A stretch of 64,000 bases of DNA from Massospora cicadina (lineage: Eukaryota > Entomophthoromycota > Entomophthoromycetes > Entomophthorales > Entomophthoraceae). The stretch spans positions 124,001 to 188,000 of the forward strand of contig JAKSZP010014510.1 in NCBI GenBank assembly GCA_022478985.1. Reading direction: 5' to 3'. The number at the start of each line of letters is the position of its first letter. Position 1 is the first letter of the stretch. A model generated the notes under the pieces. That model was not told the origin of the DNA. It saw only the letters and a program-made list of their open reading frames with translations, and did no database searches. This document shows positions 12,701 through 23,629 of this stretch, one piece after another. The translations under genes and the position numbers were made by a program.

Positions 12701-13200
12701 GCATAGCTAGGATAGAATACCTAGATATGTTGTACATTCCCTATGATTTTACCACACAGAAGGCAATGTGGAAAATGACTCACCACCCAAATTCTACAGC
12801 TGAGGATAAGAGCAAACGCCTGGCGCTGTCTGAGAAGGACCTATAGGACAGCGGACCGTTCCAACTCCCTATACAAAACATGTGCAGTATGTGGAGGGGA
12901 GGGATCCCTACATCGCCGCCTAGAAACATGCCCCCAACCAAAGCTATATGGCAGGAAGTCGCACGCCTGCTTAAGATCCAAACGGAACAGAAATTTTTGA
13001 TTTCAAGAGCATCTTTGCGCCAGATTGAGTCACCAATCCCATCTACCCCTCCATTCCTAATAATACCTATTGCAATGTGGACAATCCACACAATTGCATT
13101 AGATGCTTTCAAGGGCACAGTCCCAACCACTCAGGGGTTATCAACAGATTCCATGTCCACTTACTGGAGCACTTCCAAGCCTGGCTCTATGTATATATGA
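9745..13200 (+). pseudogene. LINE-1 ORF2: AP-endonuclease and reverse transcriptase, broken
   Basis: ORF2 nicks target DNA and copies the RNA into it. The endonuclease signs, in order, are TLNIVGAR (about 9775), LAIQET (about 9857), ILGDFNC (10147-10168, followed at once by a stop), CIDHILV (about 10345) and SEHQLV (about 10422). The reverse transcriptase core is one open frame, 11207-12067. It has LVFLDQEKAYDRVSWPYL, the GLKQGDPLSPLLYNF block and the catalytic FADD at 11807-11818. A C-terminal finger, CAVCGGEGSLHRRLETC, is coded at 12881-12931. About ten frame changes or stops separate these parts. The start codon is unclear. No RNase H is visible. Confidence 0.85.
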
Positions 13201-13409
13201 GACCAAGGCAAAAAAGCGCTCATAGAATCATGGTTCCCACTCTGGTTCCTCCACACAGACCCTTTCCTTCACACCTGCTCCATATGGGAAACCCCCCTCA
13301 GAGTAGTGCACCAACCCCCCATACCTGGCAGTCCGCTGGCAACAGGGGTAACTTGAGTACCCTGGGGTGCCCAATTTTATATTTGTTGGCTATTTCCTTA
13401 GTTTTACGT

Positions 13410-13458
13410 ATATTTTGTAATGTCTGCCCCCTGGTCAGCTTACCTCAGTTAAATAAAT
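13410..13458 (+). promoter_or_regulatory. LINE-1 3' end (putative reverse-transcriptase recognition tail)
   Basis: The last ~46 bases, through CCCCTGGTCAGCTTACCTC and AGTTAAATAAATA, are nearly the same as the end of the SINE at 21911-21956. The end of LINE-2 (CCCATGGTTGACCTTCCCAG, 48410-48429) is a diverged relative. In stringent-type LINEs this region is what the reverse transcriptase binds; that role is inferred here. Confidence 0.6.
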
Positions 13459-13702
13459 ATAATAGATCTTATAATCAAAGCACTTTTTTATTGTCAGGGA
13501 TCATCCCTCACAAAACATTAGCAATCAGAAAGATTGGAACACCAGTGGATTATTCATTAATTTTAGGGATATTTCTTTATAAAATAATTTTCATATGATA
13601 TGCTAACCCCTATATCCACTAGTGGGCATTGTCCCTTAGTGGAAAAAGATATAATATAAATAATTAAGCTGGGTAATGTGAGCTTACTAAAATCCCAATA
13701 CA
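13459..13702 (-). repeat. Element F 3' LTR, proximal part (right of LINE-1)
   Basis: It aligns with 20490-20731 (shared blocks TTTATTGTCAG, ACACCAGTGGATTA, TCATATGAT and CCCTAGTGGA-like). It ends in ATACA, next to CCCCCC, which reads on the minus strand as purine tract then TGTAT. Confidence 0.75.
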
Positions 13703-14500
13703 CCCCCCACTTAATCAGATTATCCAGCAATGATAAGTTTTTCAGAGGCATAAGCCGCTTTGAATTTTAGGCTTGATTCATCTCAGAGTGGTCCTTCTCC
13801 TTAATGTGCTTCCTCTTGATACTTAATCAACAATTTTTGTTCATAGGTTTTTTAACTTACCCATTACTTATGGCTCAGCAGTCCCCTTATTTCTGCACCT
13901 TCTTAGAGCATGATTCTAATGCCTCATGCTATGCGAGATGCTTTTTGGTCATTTTTGCCAATAATAAATCTGGAAAGCCCGTATTAATTTAGATTGGGCT
14001 TCTATGACCCTATACCATTCAAAGGATATTCTTGGTCAGCTTTTCCAATTATTTGGTCCATGTAATCCCCCAGGATGGGCTCTTTACTTTCAATAAATGC
14101 AGATCCTCTTTTCTCCTCTCCTCAGACCTCTTTATGGCAGATCCAATTTCAACCTGGCCAATCCTGAAAATGATAGATGGGAACACTTCCAGACGCTTTT
14201 GATCATATTAAAACTAAAAATCATTATTTAATTTTTTTACTAATTATTTTAAATTAATTTTTTATATTTCTTATATTATTTTTCTTTTTTGCAATGAGAC
14301 TTACCCTATTAGTAGGTTCAGAGGCCCATCTTTCCTTTTCAGCTATTTTGGTTCAGAGTTTCTTTTTTGAACTTAATTAGAAATTATGGTTCAATAGCCT
14401 CTTTTTTAATACTTAACAATACACCAGTACTTAACCTATTGTTATTAGGTTCAGCAGTCCCATGGAAACGTTGTAAATATTTTTTTCTTTTAGATCAAAT
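13703..14500 (-). other. Element F, region between integrase and 3' LTR
   Basis: This is the expected 3' end of F pol and its 3' untranslated part. It is AT-rich, with no domain I can name. Confidence 0.4.
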
Positions 14501-17500
14501 ACTATAATTATTTGTTATGGACCCAGTTCACTATATGTTTATTGGAAATGTTCTTCAGCATATAGTCATCTGTCATTGACTTGGCAATAGTTTTAAATGG
14601 ACTGACCATAGGACTACCAATTTATTTTTTCAATTTCATGGGTGTCACAATAGGCTACCCTATCTCCCATATGGTACTCTTTAAGTACTGGTTGTTTCTT
14701 ATTGTACATTTTCCATGCTCTTATTTTTTCAGCGTCATGTCTTTGCCTGTTAAGAAAGGTTTGATCATAATATCAGCCAGTCAGGTGACTACTATGCACA
14801 CCTCCTTAGATCTTGTTCCACTGCTGAGTAAATTAATGGTAGTGAGGCTCTTCATCCATATAAGAGTTAAACGGCGTTTTTCTGTCAATGTACGATAACT
14901 AATATTATATACAAAGGTAACTTACTCAGATGAGATCCCTAAGCAGAAATTTACCCCAACCAATTTTTGAGCATTGCGGATAGAGTTTCATTGACTCTTT
15001 CTACCATTTCATTTGACTCCTGGTTGTAGGTAATGTGCACCACCCCTTGGATCTCCCTTAGTTAATTCTGATTTGGGATCACTTAGAACATAAAATTAAT
15101 TCCATTATCACATAATAATATTACATGCATTCATGCTGATACACTACTTGGTCTAGTATGGATCTCGCCATGCATGTAACATCTACTCTGATAAAAGATT
15201 CATACAAAATTATCTAGTCAGATGGTCTATCACAAGTATGGTGTAATTTACTCCACCAGTATTAGCACTCAAGGGCTCATAACAACTTTTGACACCATGT
15301 GTTAAGAGAACACAGGATGTACTATCCGTTATTCTGTCACATTCTTGTGAGGCTTGCAGAGTTGAAATTCCATGCAACAGCCCATTTAATTCCGTACATC
15401 ATAATTGATTGATTCCTAGTAATAATACTGGTATAGATGGTCCATAGTTTTTCTTAGGCCATCTTACCCAACGACTTTGTGTGCGGCTTGATAATTTCCA
15501 CTCATTATGACAGTTTAGGGAATAAGTATTATTTACTGTCAGTCAACTTTTATAGCTGTCTGTTCTTCAGTTTGGTATTCTACATCACTTTTTTCTGTGC
15601 AGTTTGAATCTCTCAGGGCTCAAACCCAAGATTCACAACAAATCTTCTGGAATAATTCATCAGATGATGATACACAACTTGAATGGCAGTATATTGATAG
15701 TCCATTAGCATTCTGATGTGCTGCTCCCAATTTTTGTATAAATTTGAAAATTTTAGGTTTGCAGTTTCAAAGCACATCATGCTATTTGTCCCTCTGGTTT
15801 TTTAAGATTATCTAACCAGCATAAATATGAGTGGTCAGTCACAACCTTGAAGTGTGTCCTATGTATATAAAATCAAAATTGTTTACAGACATAAATCACC
15901 ATAAGGCACTTGTGCTCTGCCACAGTGCTTTTTTATTCTGCTGGTGTCAATGCCTTTTCACAAAAGCTACTGGATGTTCTTCGCTATTGTCGTCTACTTG
16001 ACTTAAAATGGTGCTAATCTTTGTTAAAAAGGCATCAAACTTTATAATGAATTCCATCTGAAATTCAGGTATTTTGACACAGGACTAGTCATCAGGCTTT
16101 TCTTAGCGCATCAAAAGATTCATGGGTCTCCTCATTACACATGAATCTTTTTTTGGATCCTACAACAGGTGAAATAATGGCTTTCAATTCAAGTGAAATC
16201 TTAATAAAAATAGTCATAGTATCCAACCATCCCAGGAAAAACTTGTATATCACAAATGCTCTTCACGGTTGACATCTGTTCAATGACTATTATCTTTTGC
16301 AGTTGCAGTTTCAATCCACTGGATTTTATCACAAAGCCCAAAGACTCAAGCTCTTCTTTAAATCAGTGTCAATTTCTCAGCTTGATTTTAAGATTTGCCA
16401 TTACTAGGCGCTTGAACTCTTCCTACAAGTGTTCCAGGTGATCAGTGAATGTTGTGCTGAAAATGTTGATGTCTTCTAAGTATAACAAAAAGCAAGACAA
16501 TCTTAAGTCGCTCAGGATAGAATCTATTGCCCTCTGGAATGTTTCCAGAGTGTGTTAACCAATCCCTTGGGCATCTTTGTCATCTGGTATAATCCTTGTG
16601 TGGTGTTTAAAGTCCTTTTCTTTTGATCTTCTTTTAGAAAGTCACTTTGCTGAAATCCTGAGATAAAACTTTTGCCAAAAATTACTTAGCTTCCATTAGG
16701 CAATTAAGCACGTCATTGATCCTTAGAAGCGGATATGATTCTTTTTGGTGATTTTATTAACTGATAGTAGTTAATCATTATGCAATTTGATCTGTCTTTT
16801 TTATGATAAGATTAGACTCGCCAATGAACTTGGCAATGGTATGAGGAGCCCATGCTCAGTCAATTTTTGATTTTCTCAATGACTATTAATTCAGAAGCCT
16901 TGGAACGGTGGATAGGCTTCATTTTATCTGTGGATATTCCCCCAGTGTCAACCTTATGGATCACATTTTTATTGCATCCAAGGTCATGGTTGTCCTGAGT
17001 AAATATCACCCTATACTTCTCAAATAGATATAGCACTTCCTTGTTCTGTCATTATGATAACTCAACTAGTTGCTCCTGATTGACCAGTACATTGACACTT
17101 TTGGCAACATCCGTTGGTAATTCATTTTCTGTTAATGTTTCAAAGTCATAATATTTCTAATTTTAGCTATTAATTAAATGCGCTAATAATGGCTTGATTT
17201 TTCTACTTTCATTGGTTTTTCAAACAGATTGGTCAGTAGCACTCATATTTGCTATGGCCTGGCATTATAATTTCTGGCACTACACATGGATTCAGTCTCG
17301 ATTTATTCCATGGGCTGATGAGTTCTCCACGCAATTGTTCTGGTCATTCTAATATTATCCCTGTGTTGACTATTATTTGAATTCCCAAAGGAATGGTATT
17401 TGGCATTTTTATTCTATATGGTATCCAACAGATTCGAGAAAATTCTTCAGCATTTCCATACTTTTTTCCAACCAACTTATATTAGAAAATGATGCCGTCA

Positions 17501-17650
17501 TTGTAGATTAAATTTACAAATTTAATTATTTTTTGTCTTCGAGTCTCTTCTCTCTGCTGATATACCAAGGTCAGGGTTTGTCTCAAGATTGTCAGAATAT
17601 TCACGTCAAAAATTACACTTGACGCCATACTTTCTCAGGAATTTCGTCCC
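14500..17650 (-). pseudogene. Element F pol (protease, RT, RNase H, integrase), heavily decayed
   Basis: Read on the minus strand from right to left. A protease-upstream block like that of element C2 lies near 17520-17640. The RT block with MINYYQLIKSP lies near 16700-16790. The RT active-site block LLYLEDINIF lies near 16450-16500. An integrase block with ESNEMVERVNETLS lies near 14980-15040. The catalytic YLDD of RT has become YLED. No frame stays open for more than about 40 codons, so this is a fossil. The order of domains (RT before integrase) assigns it to the Ty3 type. No chromodomain was seen. Confidence 0.7.
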
Positions 17651-17699
17651 ATTGAGTATATCATAGCTTTATTTGCCAAAAAATATAGCTGGATCTGAT

Positions 17700-19690
17700 A
17701 CCACCAGAGATCTGAACTGAAGTGGAGGTGAACTGTAAACTCCATAATTTGTTGTGGTATCCTGTCTGTCAGTTCAATTCTCTTTACAGTGCTCTAAATT
17801 TGAAGAAATTGTTCTTTGTTTCACCAATTTTGTTAAAACGATATTAATGGGCGCTCCACTTTTAATAATTACCCATACACTTTTTTTGACTACAAGTCCG
17901 CATATGTTCACTCAAAGTATTATTATAAAGTATTTGCTGAGTGAATTGAGACATTATTCACTGAAATGAGATTTATGAATAAATGCGCATATAAATCAGG
18001 AAATGATTTCTTGATCACGCTAATAAGGATAGATATTTTCGCTACTTTAAGTCTCATTTTAAGTAATTCTTTTGTGCTTTTTGCAGTAATGATCTTTTCT
18101 GTCAACTGACGAGCATTTGGCTAAGCAACATATTCATGATTTTGAGGTTGATCTCCTTTGACTTTGCTTGGTTAATTGCATTTTAGTCTAAATTAACCAC
18201 CAGGTAGAGTGGATAGGGTGTGTCTTTATCTGCAAATAGATGGGAAAGATACAGGCCATCATTCATTATGCCAGTAGAACAGGTTTAATTGCAGTGCTAT
18301 ATTGTTCTTTATCTAGACTGCTAATTATTTTCCAGATTTTTGACCAGTTTACTTTTCTTTATCCTGCACTAGAGTAACTTGCTATTTAGTTATCTTATAC
18401 CAACATTAAGCGACTACATGGACAGGTTTTCACGTTGGTATCAGCACATTTATGTTTTATCCACTCATTTTATTTTTTATTCTTATTTCCCATTATGACT
18501 TGAATCTGTTGCTTTTTATTGGGTTCACCAAAATTTCACTGTTATCTGAACATTGTCCATATAACTTTAAAGTTTTATTGAGTAGTTATAATTTGCTCCT
18601 AGCATCTTGAAATGATCCACCATCTGTGATGTTGAAGTCTGGTTTACAAGCGCTAAAGCCATAGTACAATGCAAGTCTCTTTAGGGCTGAAATGCAGCTT
18701 GCATTGCAATGCGTGAATTGAAAGCTAATACTTATTCACTGTCCAGGATTTGCAATTCCTGGTAAAAATGGTTGGCAAACACTGCTAGTGTTTCGTCCTT
18801 TAAAGACTGAATTCCCATAAACTCATGTTTACAGTTGGCCATCTGCAGTAGGACTACCAAACTAAGTCATAATGGCTTATTTGACGTCACTGTATGTCCA
18901 ATTATTCCCGTCAAGGTGGGGCAACACCAGATTTTATATATTGGTGTAGCATTTTATTATGGTTACTGATTTCTATAAGTACCTGTATCTGAATACTGTC
19001 CTCTAAAAAATTGCGAAAAATGCTGTTGCGTTATCCTGGTAAAATGTGGTAATTTTGGCATATTGCAAAATTTTCTGTTGCTCTGTTGAGAGAGGATTCT
19101 GCCTGACAACCTGATCAATGATATTTGTGTTTTCAAGGTTCATCTTTAAAAAAGGCAACAAAAAGATTTGGTTCATTTATCAGGATTTTACTTTCCCAAC
19201 TGGATTTCTTTGTGTGTCGTTATTGGCTTTGTTCGCCTCCATCTGAGCACACTCAAAAATTTGATTGAGTTCTTCTATGCTATTTGGCATTCACTCCATG
19301 TCTTCATGCATCCAGCAGAATCATTCTCTGCTTCTTTTTTCAGTCTTCTGAAATAATATCTTTTTATTAATTCAGTCTCTTTTGATTTTAAGAAGGTGAT
19401 TTTACTTTAAAGATTGTTATTAACTTTTCTAACAGTTCAAAATCATCCTCATCATTCATCACACACTCCTCCTAAGTAAAGAGATTGGCTTGTGATGCCG
19501 AGTATAGTGTGTTCTTTTCTAATGGTTTCTGATTTTGTCTGACAAATTACTAAGTTCAACTTTTTATAATAATACTATTATTTATTATGTTATATTTGCA
19601 TTAAAACTCAACTACCCCTGTGATAAATACCAAAATGTAAACCTTTAATCTGTGTTGCTCGCTTTTGTTCTTAAGTGCTTTTCACAGGTT
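17700..19690 (-). pseudogene. Element F gag and leader region, decayed
   Basis: By position between pol and the 5' LTR, this should hold gag. Cys- and His-bearing residues near 18080-18120 on the minus strand could be a ruined zinc knuckle, but spacing is not intact. Frames on the plus strand here (for example 17754-17969 and 19168-19356) have no likeness to anything I know. Confidence 0.4.
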
Positions 19691-20731
19691 CTGATGTGTG
19701 CGTTGTAATAAATTAGTGATATAGTTGATAGTCATTAAATGGGCTGGCAATAGTATGAAGACTATCCCCTTGGTTGAATCTTCACAACCAAAATGGAGTA
19801 AGGTCTTCAATTCTAGACTGATTCTTGTCCTCTAAACCTTTAAGGCACTTCATGAGAACAGCGGAAAATCACCCTCTGACTCTTCCTTCTGGTAGAGCTT
19901 AACTAAAATTAAGTTCAGAGGCTTTTTTTTTCTCTTTGGATGAAAAAACCCGTGGAGCTATTTATTATAATATTTAGCCAAAGGATACCTGATACTTTAA
20001 ACTATAATACCAAGGTTAAAAATACAACAAATTATATAACATGCTTATTATTAAAGCATTTTGAAATAATCTTATCCTCATAATTAGGATATAAAACAAG
20101 GAATTTATAGTGAATATGAATCCTCACTCTTCATTTTGCACCCCGCTGGGGAAGCGGCAGCCATTGCCAATTTATTAGCTCTCTGAAGTTTCATCCACAA
20201 GGAACTTCATTATCCAGCTAGTAAGGTTCTGCCGCTAACTAGAAAATAGACCTCTTCTAGTTATATGATAAATGCGTCCCACATTCTCAATCAACCTCAA
20301 AGATTACCCTAATTCGCTAGCAACCTGCTTAGCTAATGGGGCTTTGCTCATTAACAGCAGGTTGCATCACCAAAAAAAGGTGACCTTAAGTTGCTAACAG
20401 AAGCGTTGTCAACACTTCAGCAACTAACTTAAATCCCTTAGCCAATTGGCGACAAACTCTGATTGACTCTTACAAGATACTGAGAATATTAATAATAAAA
20501 TGATTAATCAAATCACTTGTTTATTGTCAGAGATCATCTCTAATAAAACATTAACAATCAGTCAGAATCGACACCAGTGGATTACTTAATATTGAACAAG
20601 GATATTTGCTGAACAATATTTATCATATGATTTGATAACTCCTATATTCACTCTTATGCCTCATCCCCTAGTGGACAAATAGATATATAATCAAAATAAC
20701 TGGATAAAGTAGGCGTAATAAAAATTCAACT
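19690..20731 (-). repeat. Element F 5' LTR
   Basis: This is the uninterrupted partner of the left LTR, about 1.04 kb. It preserves the empty LINE-1 target site near 20495-20515. The left edge is uncertain by about 10 bases. A 113-base stretch (20732-20844) separates it from element B. Confidence 0.72.
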
Positions 20732-20844
20732 CCTGCCGTTGTAATTATGATGCTTCAAAGTTTTTCACAAAACCCCAAATTTTTTCTATATACATTTAAA
20801 ATCTCTGAAGTTCTTCCTGAGCCTATCATTGACTAGGAATAGAG

Positions 20845-21257
20845 TGTAAGTCCAGGGGAGCAACCCCTGCAGCTGACTCTGGAGACATCACCATTTTAGA
20901 CAAAAAAGGGGAAGAAGCTGGCAGCTGTCCCCTCATCACCCTGGGTAATTTACCCATGTGGGTTATAAGAGTTGGGTGACAGCATACCCCTTGAAGATCG
21001 CATTGTTTTCCCCTATGTTAACCACTCATTAGTTATTACAGAAAATTCAGGGTGCTTGGAAGGGAGTGGCGAAAGCCAGAGTCTTTGCCAAAAAAGGGGT
21101 TAGTAGTAATCCTTTCCCTCAGTGAGTTGTCTCTGGTGGTTTGAATTCCATTAATAGTAGTAAATTAGAATCCAGTGGTAATAACTGAGTAAATTGGTTT
21201 CAGGCGCGGGAATTCTGATCTGCTGTGGCCCTTCCCATCAAAAATTACAAACACTTC
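20845..21257 (+). repeat. Element B 5' LTR, first part
   Basis: It starts TGTAAGTCCAGGGGAGC. It aligns along its length with 32187-32590, and its first ~160 bases with 36788-36945. It is cut by element C1 after 21257. Confidence 0.75.
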
Positions 21258-21620
21258 TGTCACAAAGTTGATATGACTGGACAATAATTTATCTATCCAG
21301 AAGAATGTATTTGTGAGTTGAAGTGAGCCTCAAGATTGAGCGATTGATTATGTTGATCCAGAGTGAATCAATCAAAGAAATAATGGTTTGGCAAATTTGG
21401 GGAATTCTGCCAAAGCCTCAATGTTTAAATAAAATCTTTAGATCATAGCAAATAGAGATTCATAAAGCGAATCATGTTAAATCTGCTGGGGAATACAAAG
21501 GATTAAGAGTTGAGTGTGAGAGTGAGAAGGAGTAGATTTTTTACAAAGAAAGAATGGATTAAGAAAGAATAACAAAAGTAGCTGTTAATTCTATTATTGA
21601 ATAAATAGGTATCATTGGGG

Positions 21621-21956
21621 GGTGGAAGGCGAGTCAGTAAGGGCGTATGACTACCAACCTGAAGGTTGCGGGTTCAATTCCCACCCTTTGCACATTGATT
21701 GGGGTGCCAGCCAAAGGAAGCTATTGGCGGTTAGTAGGTCTAATAACACGAAAACCTTACCCATGATGTAACCAGAAAAATTTGAGTCCCGATCTGGAGG
21801 TGGAAAAACTTTCTTTGATGGAGTTGACCCTGTTCAGGTTTCATGTAGTTTCTTTCTTTTTTTAGTACTAGATGGTCCCACATGTTGTTTCTTTCTTTTG
21901 TTTCTTTCTTTTGGTAATGCCTCTCCCCTGGTCAGCTTGCCTCAGTTAGATAAATA
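21621..21956 (+). mobile_element. tRNA-headed SINE with LINE-type 3' tail
   Basis: This 336-base unit is flanked by a perfect 12-base target duplication, GTATCATTGGGG (21609-21620 and 21957-21968). The partner LTR keeps the empty site (GTATTATTGGGG, 27505-27516). The head is tRNA-like. An A-box-like AGGCGAGTCAG lies near 21627, and a perfect B box GGTTCAATTCC lies at 21671-21681, preceded by an anticodon-arm-like CCAACCTGAAGGTTG. The acceptor end does not pair, so it is not a tRNA gene. The body has TTTCTTTCTTTT repeats (21848-21912). The last ~46 bases match the 3' end of LINE-1. It codes for nothing and would depend on a LINE. Confidence 0.85.
21671..21681 (+). promoter_or_regulatory. Pol III B box of the SINE
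   Basis: GGTTCAATTCC fits the consensus GGTTCRANNCC at every position and lies about 50 bases into the SINE, the normal place in a tRNA-derived promoter. Confidence 0.75.
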
Positions 21957-22107
21957 GTATCATTGGGGCAATATCTCTTTGTTAAACACTTTTATTATTA
22001 TTAGATATCAAGGGCCAGCGATCCTTGTATCTCTTGTCCATTGTTCAGTGGGTTTTTCCATGTGCATTTAGTTTGGCAAAATCAACCAAATTTGCTAAAG
22101 GTTAACA

Positions 22108-22135
22108 GTGGTGCTTACTATAGGGTGCCCATTGA
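22108..22135 (+). promoter_or_regulatory. C1 primer-binding region
   Basis: GTGGTGCTTACTATAGGG followed by TGCCCATTG starts one base after the LTR. Element C2 has the homologous GTGGTTCTCACTACAGGG and GGCCCATTG at the same place. The leading TGG fits a primer tRNA ending in CCA. I cannot name the tRNA. Confidence 0.5.
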
Positions 22136-22329
22136 CCAACTTATTAAATAGCTTCATATTGGCCACACAATGGCACAACTGGTTTTTTTCAAGGGGGTAC
22201 TACTCCAGTTTATTAAGTTGTCACTATACATGGAGCTGAAGATTGCCTTGGATACCCTACTCCAGGTTTAAAAATGCTTTTCCGTTAAAATAAAAATATA
22301 AAATCAGCTCACACAGTTTTTCACCAACT

Positions 22330-23300
22330 GCGCCTGTTGGGTAACTACACCAACCGACTTGCTGACCTTGTGGGTGAAACTACCATCCATCTATACTGTG
22401 CAAGATATAAATTAAATGAGGTTGTTAGGGTTGGGGAGGTCTGCAGTGACAACTGCCCCCATTTAATTATGATGGAAATATACACTGGTTTTTCAAGAAG
22501 TTTGAATTTGCTGTGGAGGGGGCTTCCAATCAGTGAAAAGCTAAACTGTTGTTGTCTGCTTTGGACGCTGCAAGCACTGATCATGTCACATGTTACTTTA
22601 AGAGTAGTACCGTAGCTAACTAAGAGGTGAAGAAGACTGCTATCCATCTGTTTGGGGGCAAGGAAAAAATGGCTCAGCGCAAGGCAGAGTTTTTGACAGT
22701 ATCTTTTCAAAAGAATGAGTCCTTGGTAAAGTTCTTGAAGCAATTCATGACTGAGGCTCATGGTTGCTGAGAGTAAATATCTTATCTAATGAGGAGGTGG
22801 GCATAGTAATGACTGCGGCTGTCAAGCCATATCAAGAACTTTATAATGCTATATTGTACATTCTTCAAGTGGATTCAGAGCAAATAAAAATTGTCAGCAT
22901 TTATACCATTTATCCGTCACCTTTAGTTCTCCCAATGTGGTGTGGAATGCTTCAGAATCTGCTACCAAATTTCTGATAGGGGGAGGGACCCCAATAACAC
23001 AGGAGCAATCCGTTGGTTAATCCTCATCCACTTAACACGTTGGCGATTTCTTTCCATCCCCATTATTATCATCCTTCTTATCTTAAATTAATAACAACAC
23101 ATCATTTATTATGCAACTCAGACCTTTGGGGTGATACAGAGACAAGGACAGGTTATGAACGCTTGTTTCTCATGCTACAAAATAGGCCATTATTTGGCTA
23201 GCTGTTTGGGTAGGCTGAATGCTCATGAGGTTCTGGATGCCCTGATTGAACAGGGTAAAGGGCGAATGGAGTATAGACAAAATTCTCTTGTTCCACTGAT
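22330..23300 (+). pseudogene. C1 gag with CCHC zinc knuckle, broken
   Basis: Gag forms the particle and packs RNA. Frame 22337-22615 and its neighbours hold the N-terminal part. A block at 22764-22860 (EEVGIVMTAAVKPYQELYNA) aligns with a minus-strand block of C2 (56464-56360; ANVGITMTSSVKPYCELNNV). A perfect CX2CX4HX4C knuckle, CFSCYKIGHYLASC, is coded at 23164-23205. The parts lie in different frames, so the gene is dead. Confidence 0.72.
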
Positions 23301-23629
23301 TCCAGCCTAATTGTCCCTGATGATTAACAAGAGTCACTTTATGTCAGCCCTGGTACACTCCTTGACTATTTACTATATTAATAAATACCCTACTATATAT
23401 TGGCCTCAAACTGAGGGAGAGATCCCAATAATGTAGATTTGGAGCTCTTCCAAGATGTGCAAAATCCTTACTCCTGGCAAATCCTTGAGCAGAATGGTAT
23501 AGTCAATGGCGAGCCTTTATCATATGTTGCAACCCTAGAGGGGTGACTGTGGCAATCCCAGTAGAAAAAATTGCCTGGAGTATTCTCATGTCAGCACTAA
23601 TATTATCCCTTTTCTCAATAATAAGAAGA

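Larger units (their letters stand above)
8246..13458 (+). mobile_element. LINE-1: full-length APE-type non-LTR retrotransposon
   Basis: This element of about 5.2 kb has ORF1 with a zinc knuckle and ORF2 with endonuclease, reverse transcriptase and a C-terminal CCHC. It sits in the left LTR of element F. The imperfect target-site duplication is ATAATAGATTTAATAGAAG at 8227-8245 against ATAATAGATCTTATAATC from 13459. The empty site is visible in the right LTR near 20495-20515. Its first bases (CTTTTCTTTCTTGTAACAAT) match the start of LINE-2, so the 5' end is complete. It has no poly(A) tail: the 3' end is CCTCAGTTAAATAAATA. APE plus CCHC without RNase H resembles the L1 clade, but the clade is not certain. 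Confidence 0.85.
7437..20731 (-). mobile_element. Ty3-like LTR retrotransposon F, interrupted by LINE-1
   Basis: Two long similar segments bracket a minus-strand pol. The right one (about 19690-20731) is the 5' LTR. The left one (about 7437-8245 joined to 13459-13702) is the 3' LTR, split by LINE-1. At the right edge of the left LTR the minus strand reads purine tract GTGGGGGG followed by TGTATTGGG, as expected for a polypurine tract next to an LTR start. Without LINE-1 the element would be about 8.1 kb. The inner boundaries of the LTRs are approximate. I could not find a clear target-site duplication. Confidence 0.75.
21258..22107 (+). repeat. C1 5' LTR (with SINE insertion)
   Basis: It is about 502 bases without the SINE and its duplicated target. 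It aligns with 27158-27663; by eye roughly one site in five to six differs, so C1 is not recent. Confidence 0.85.

Noticed and set aside
21621..21690. A functional tRNA gene
   Set aside because: The B box and anticodon-arm-like part are present, but the acceptor ends do not pair, the unit continues 270 bases to a LINE-type tail, and it has a target duplication. It is a SINE head.
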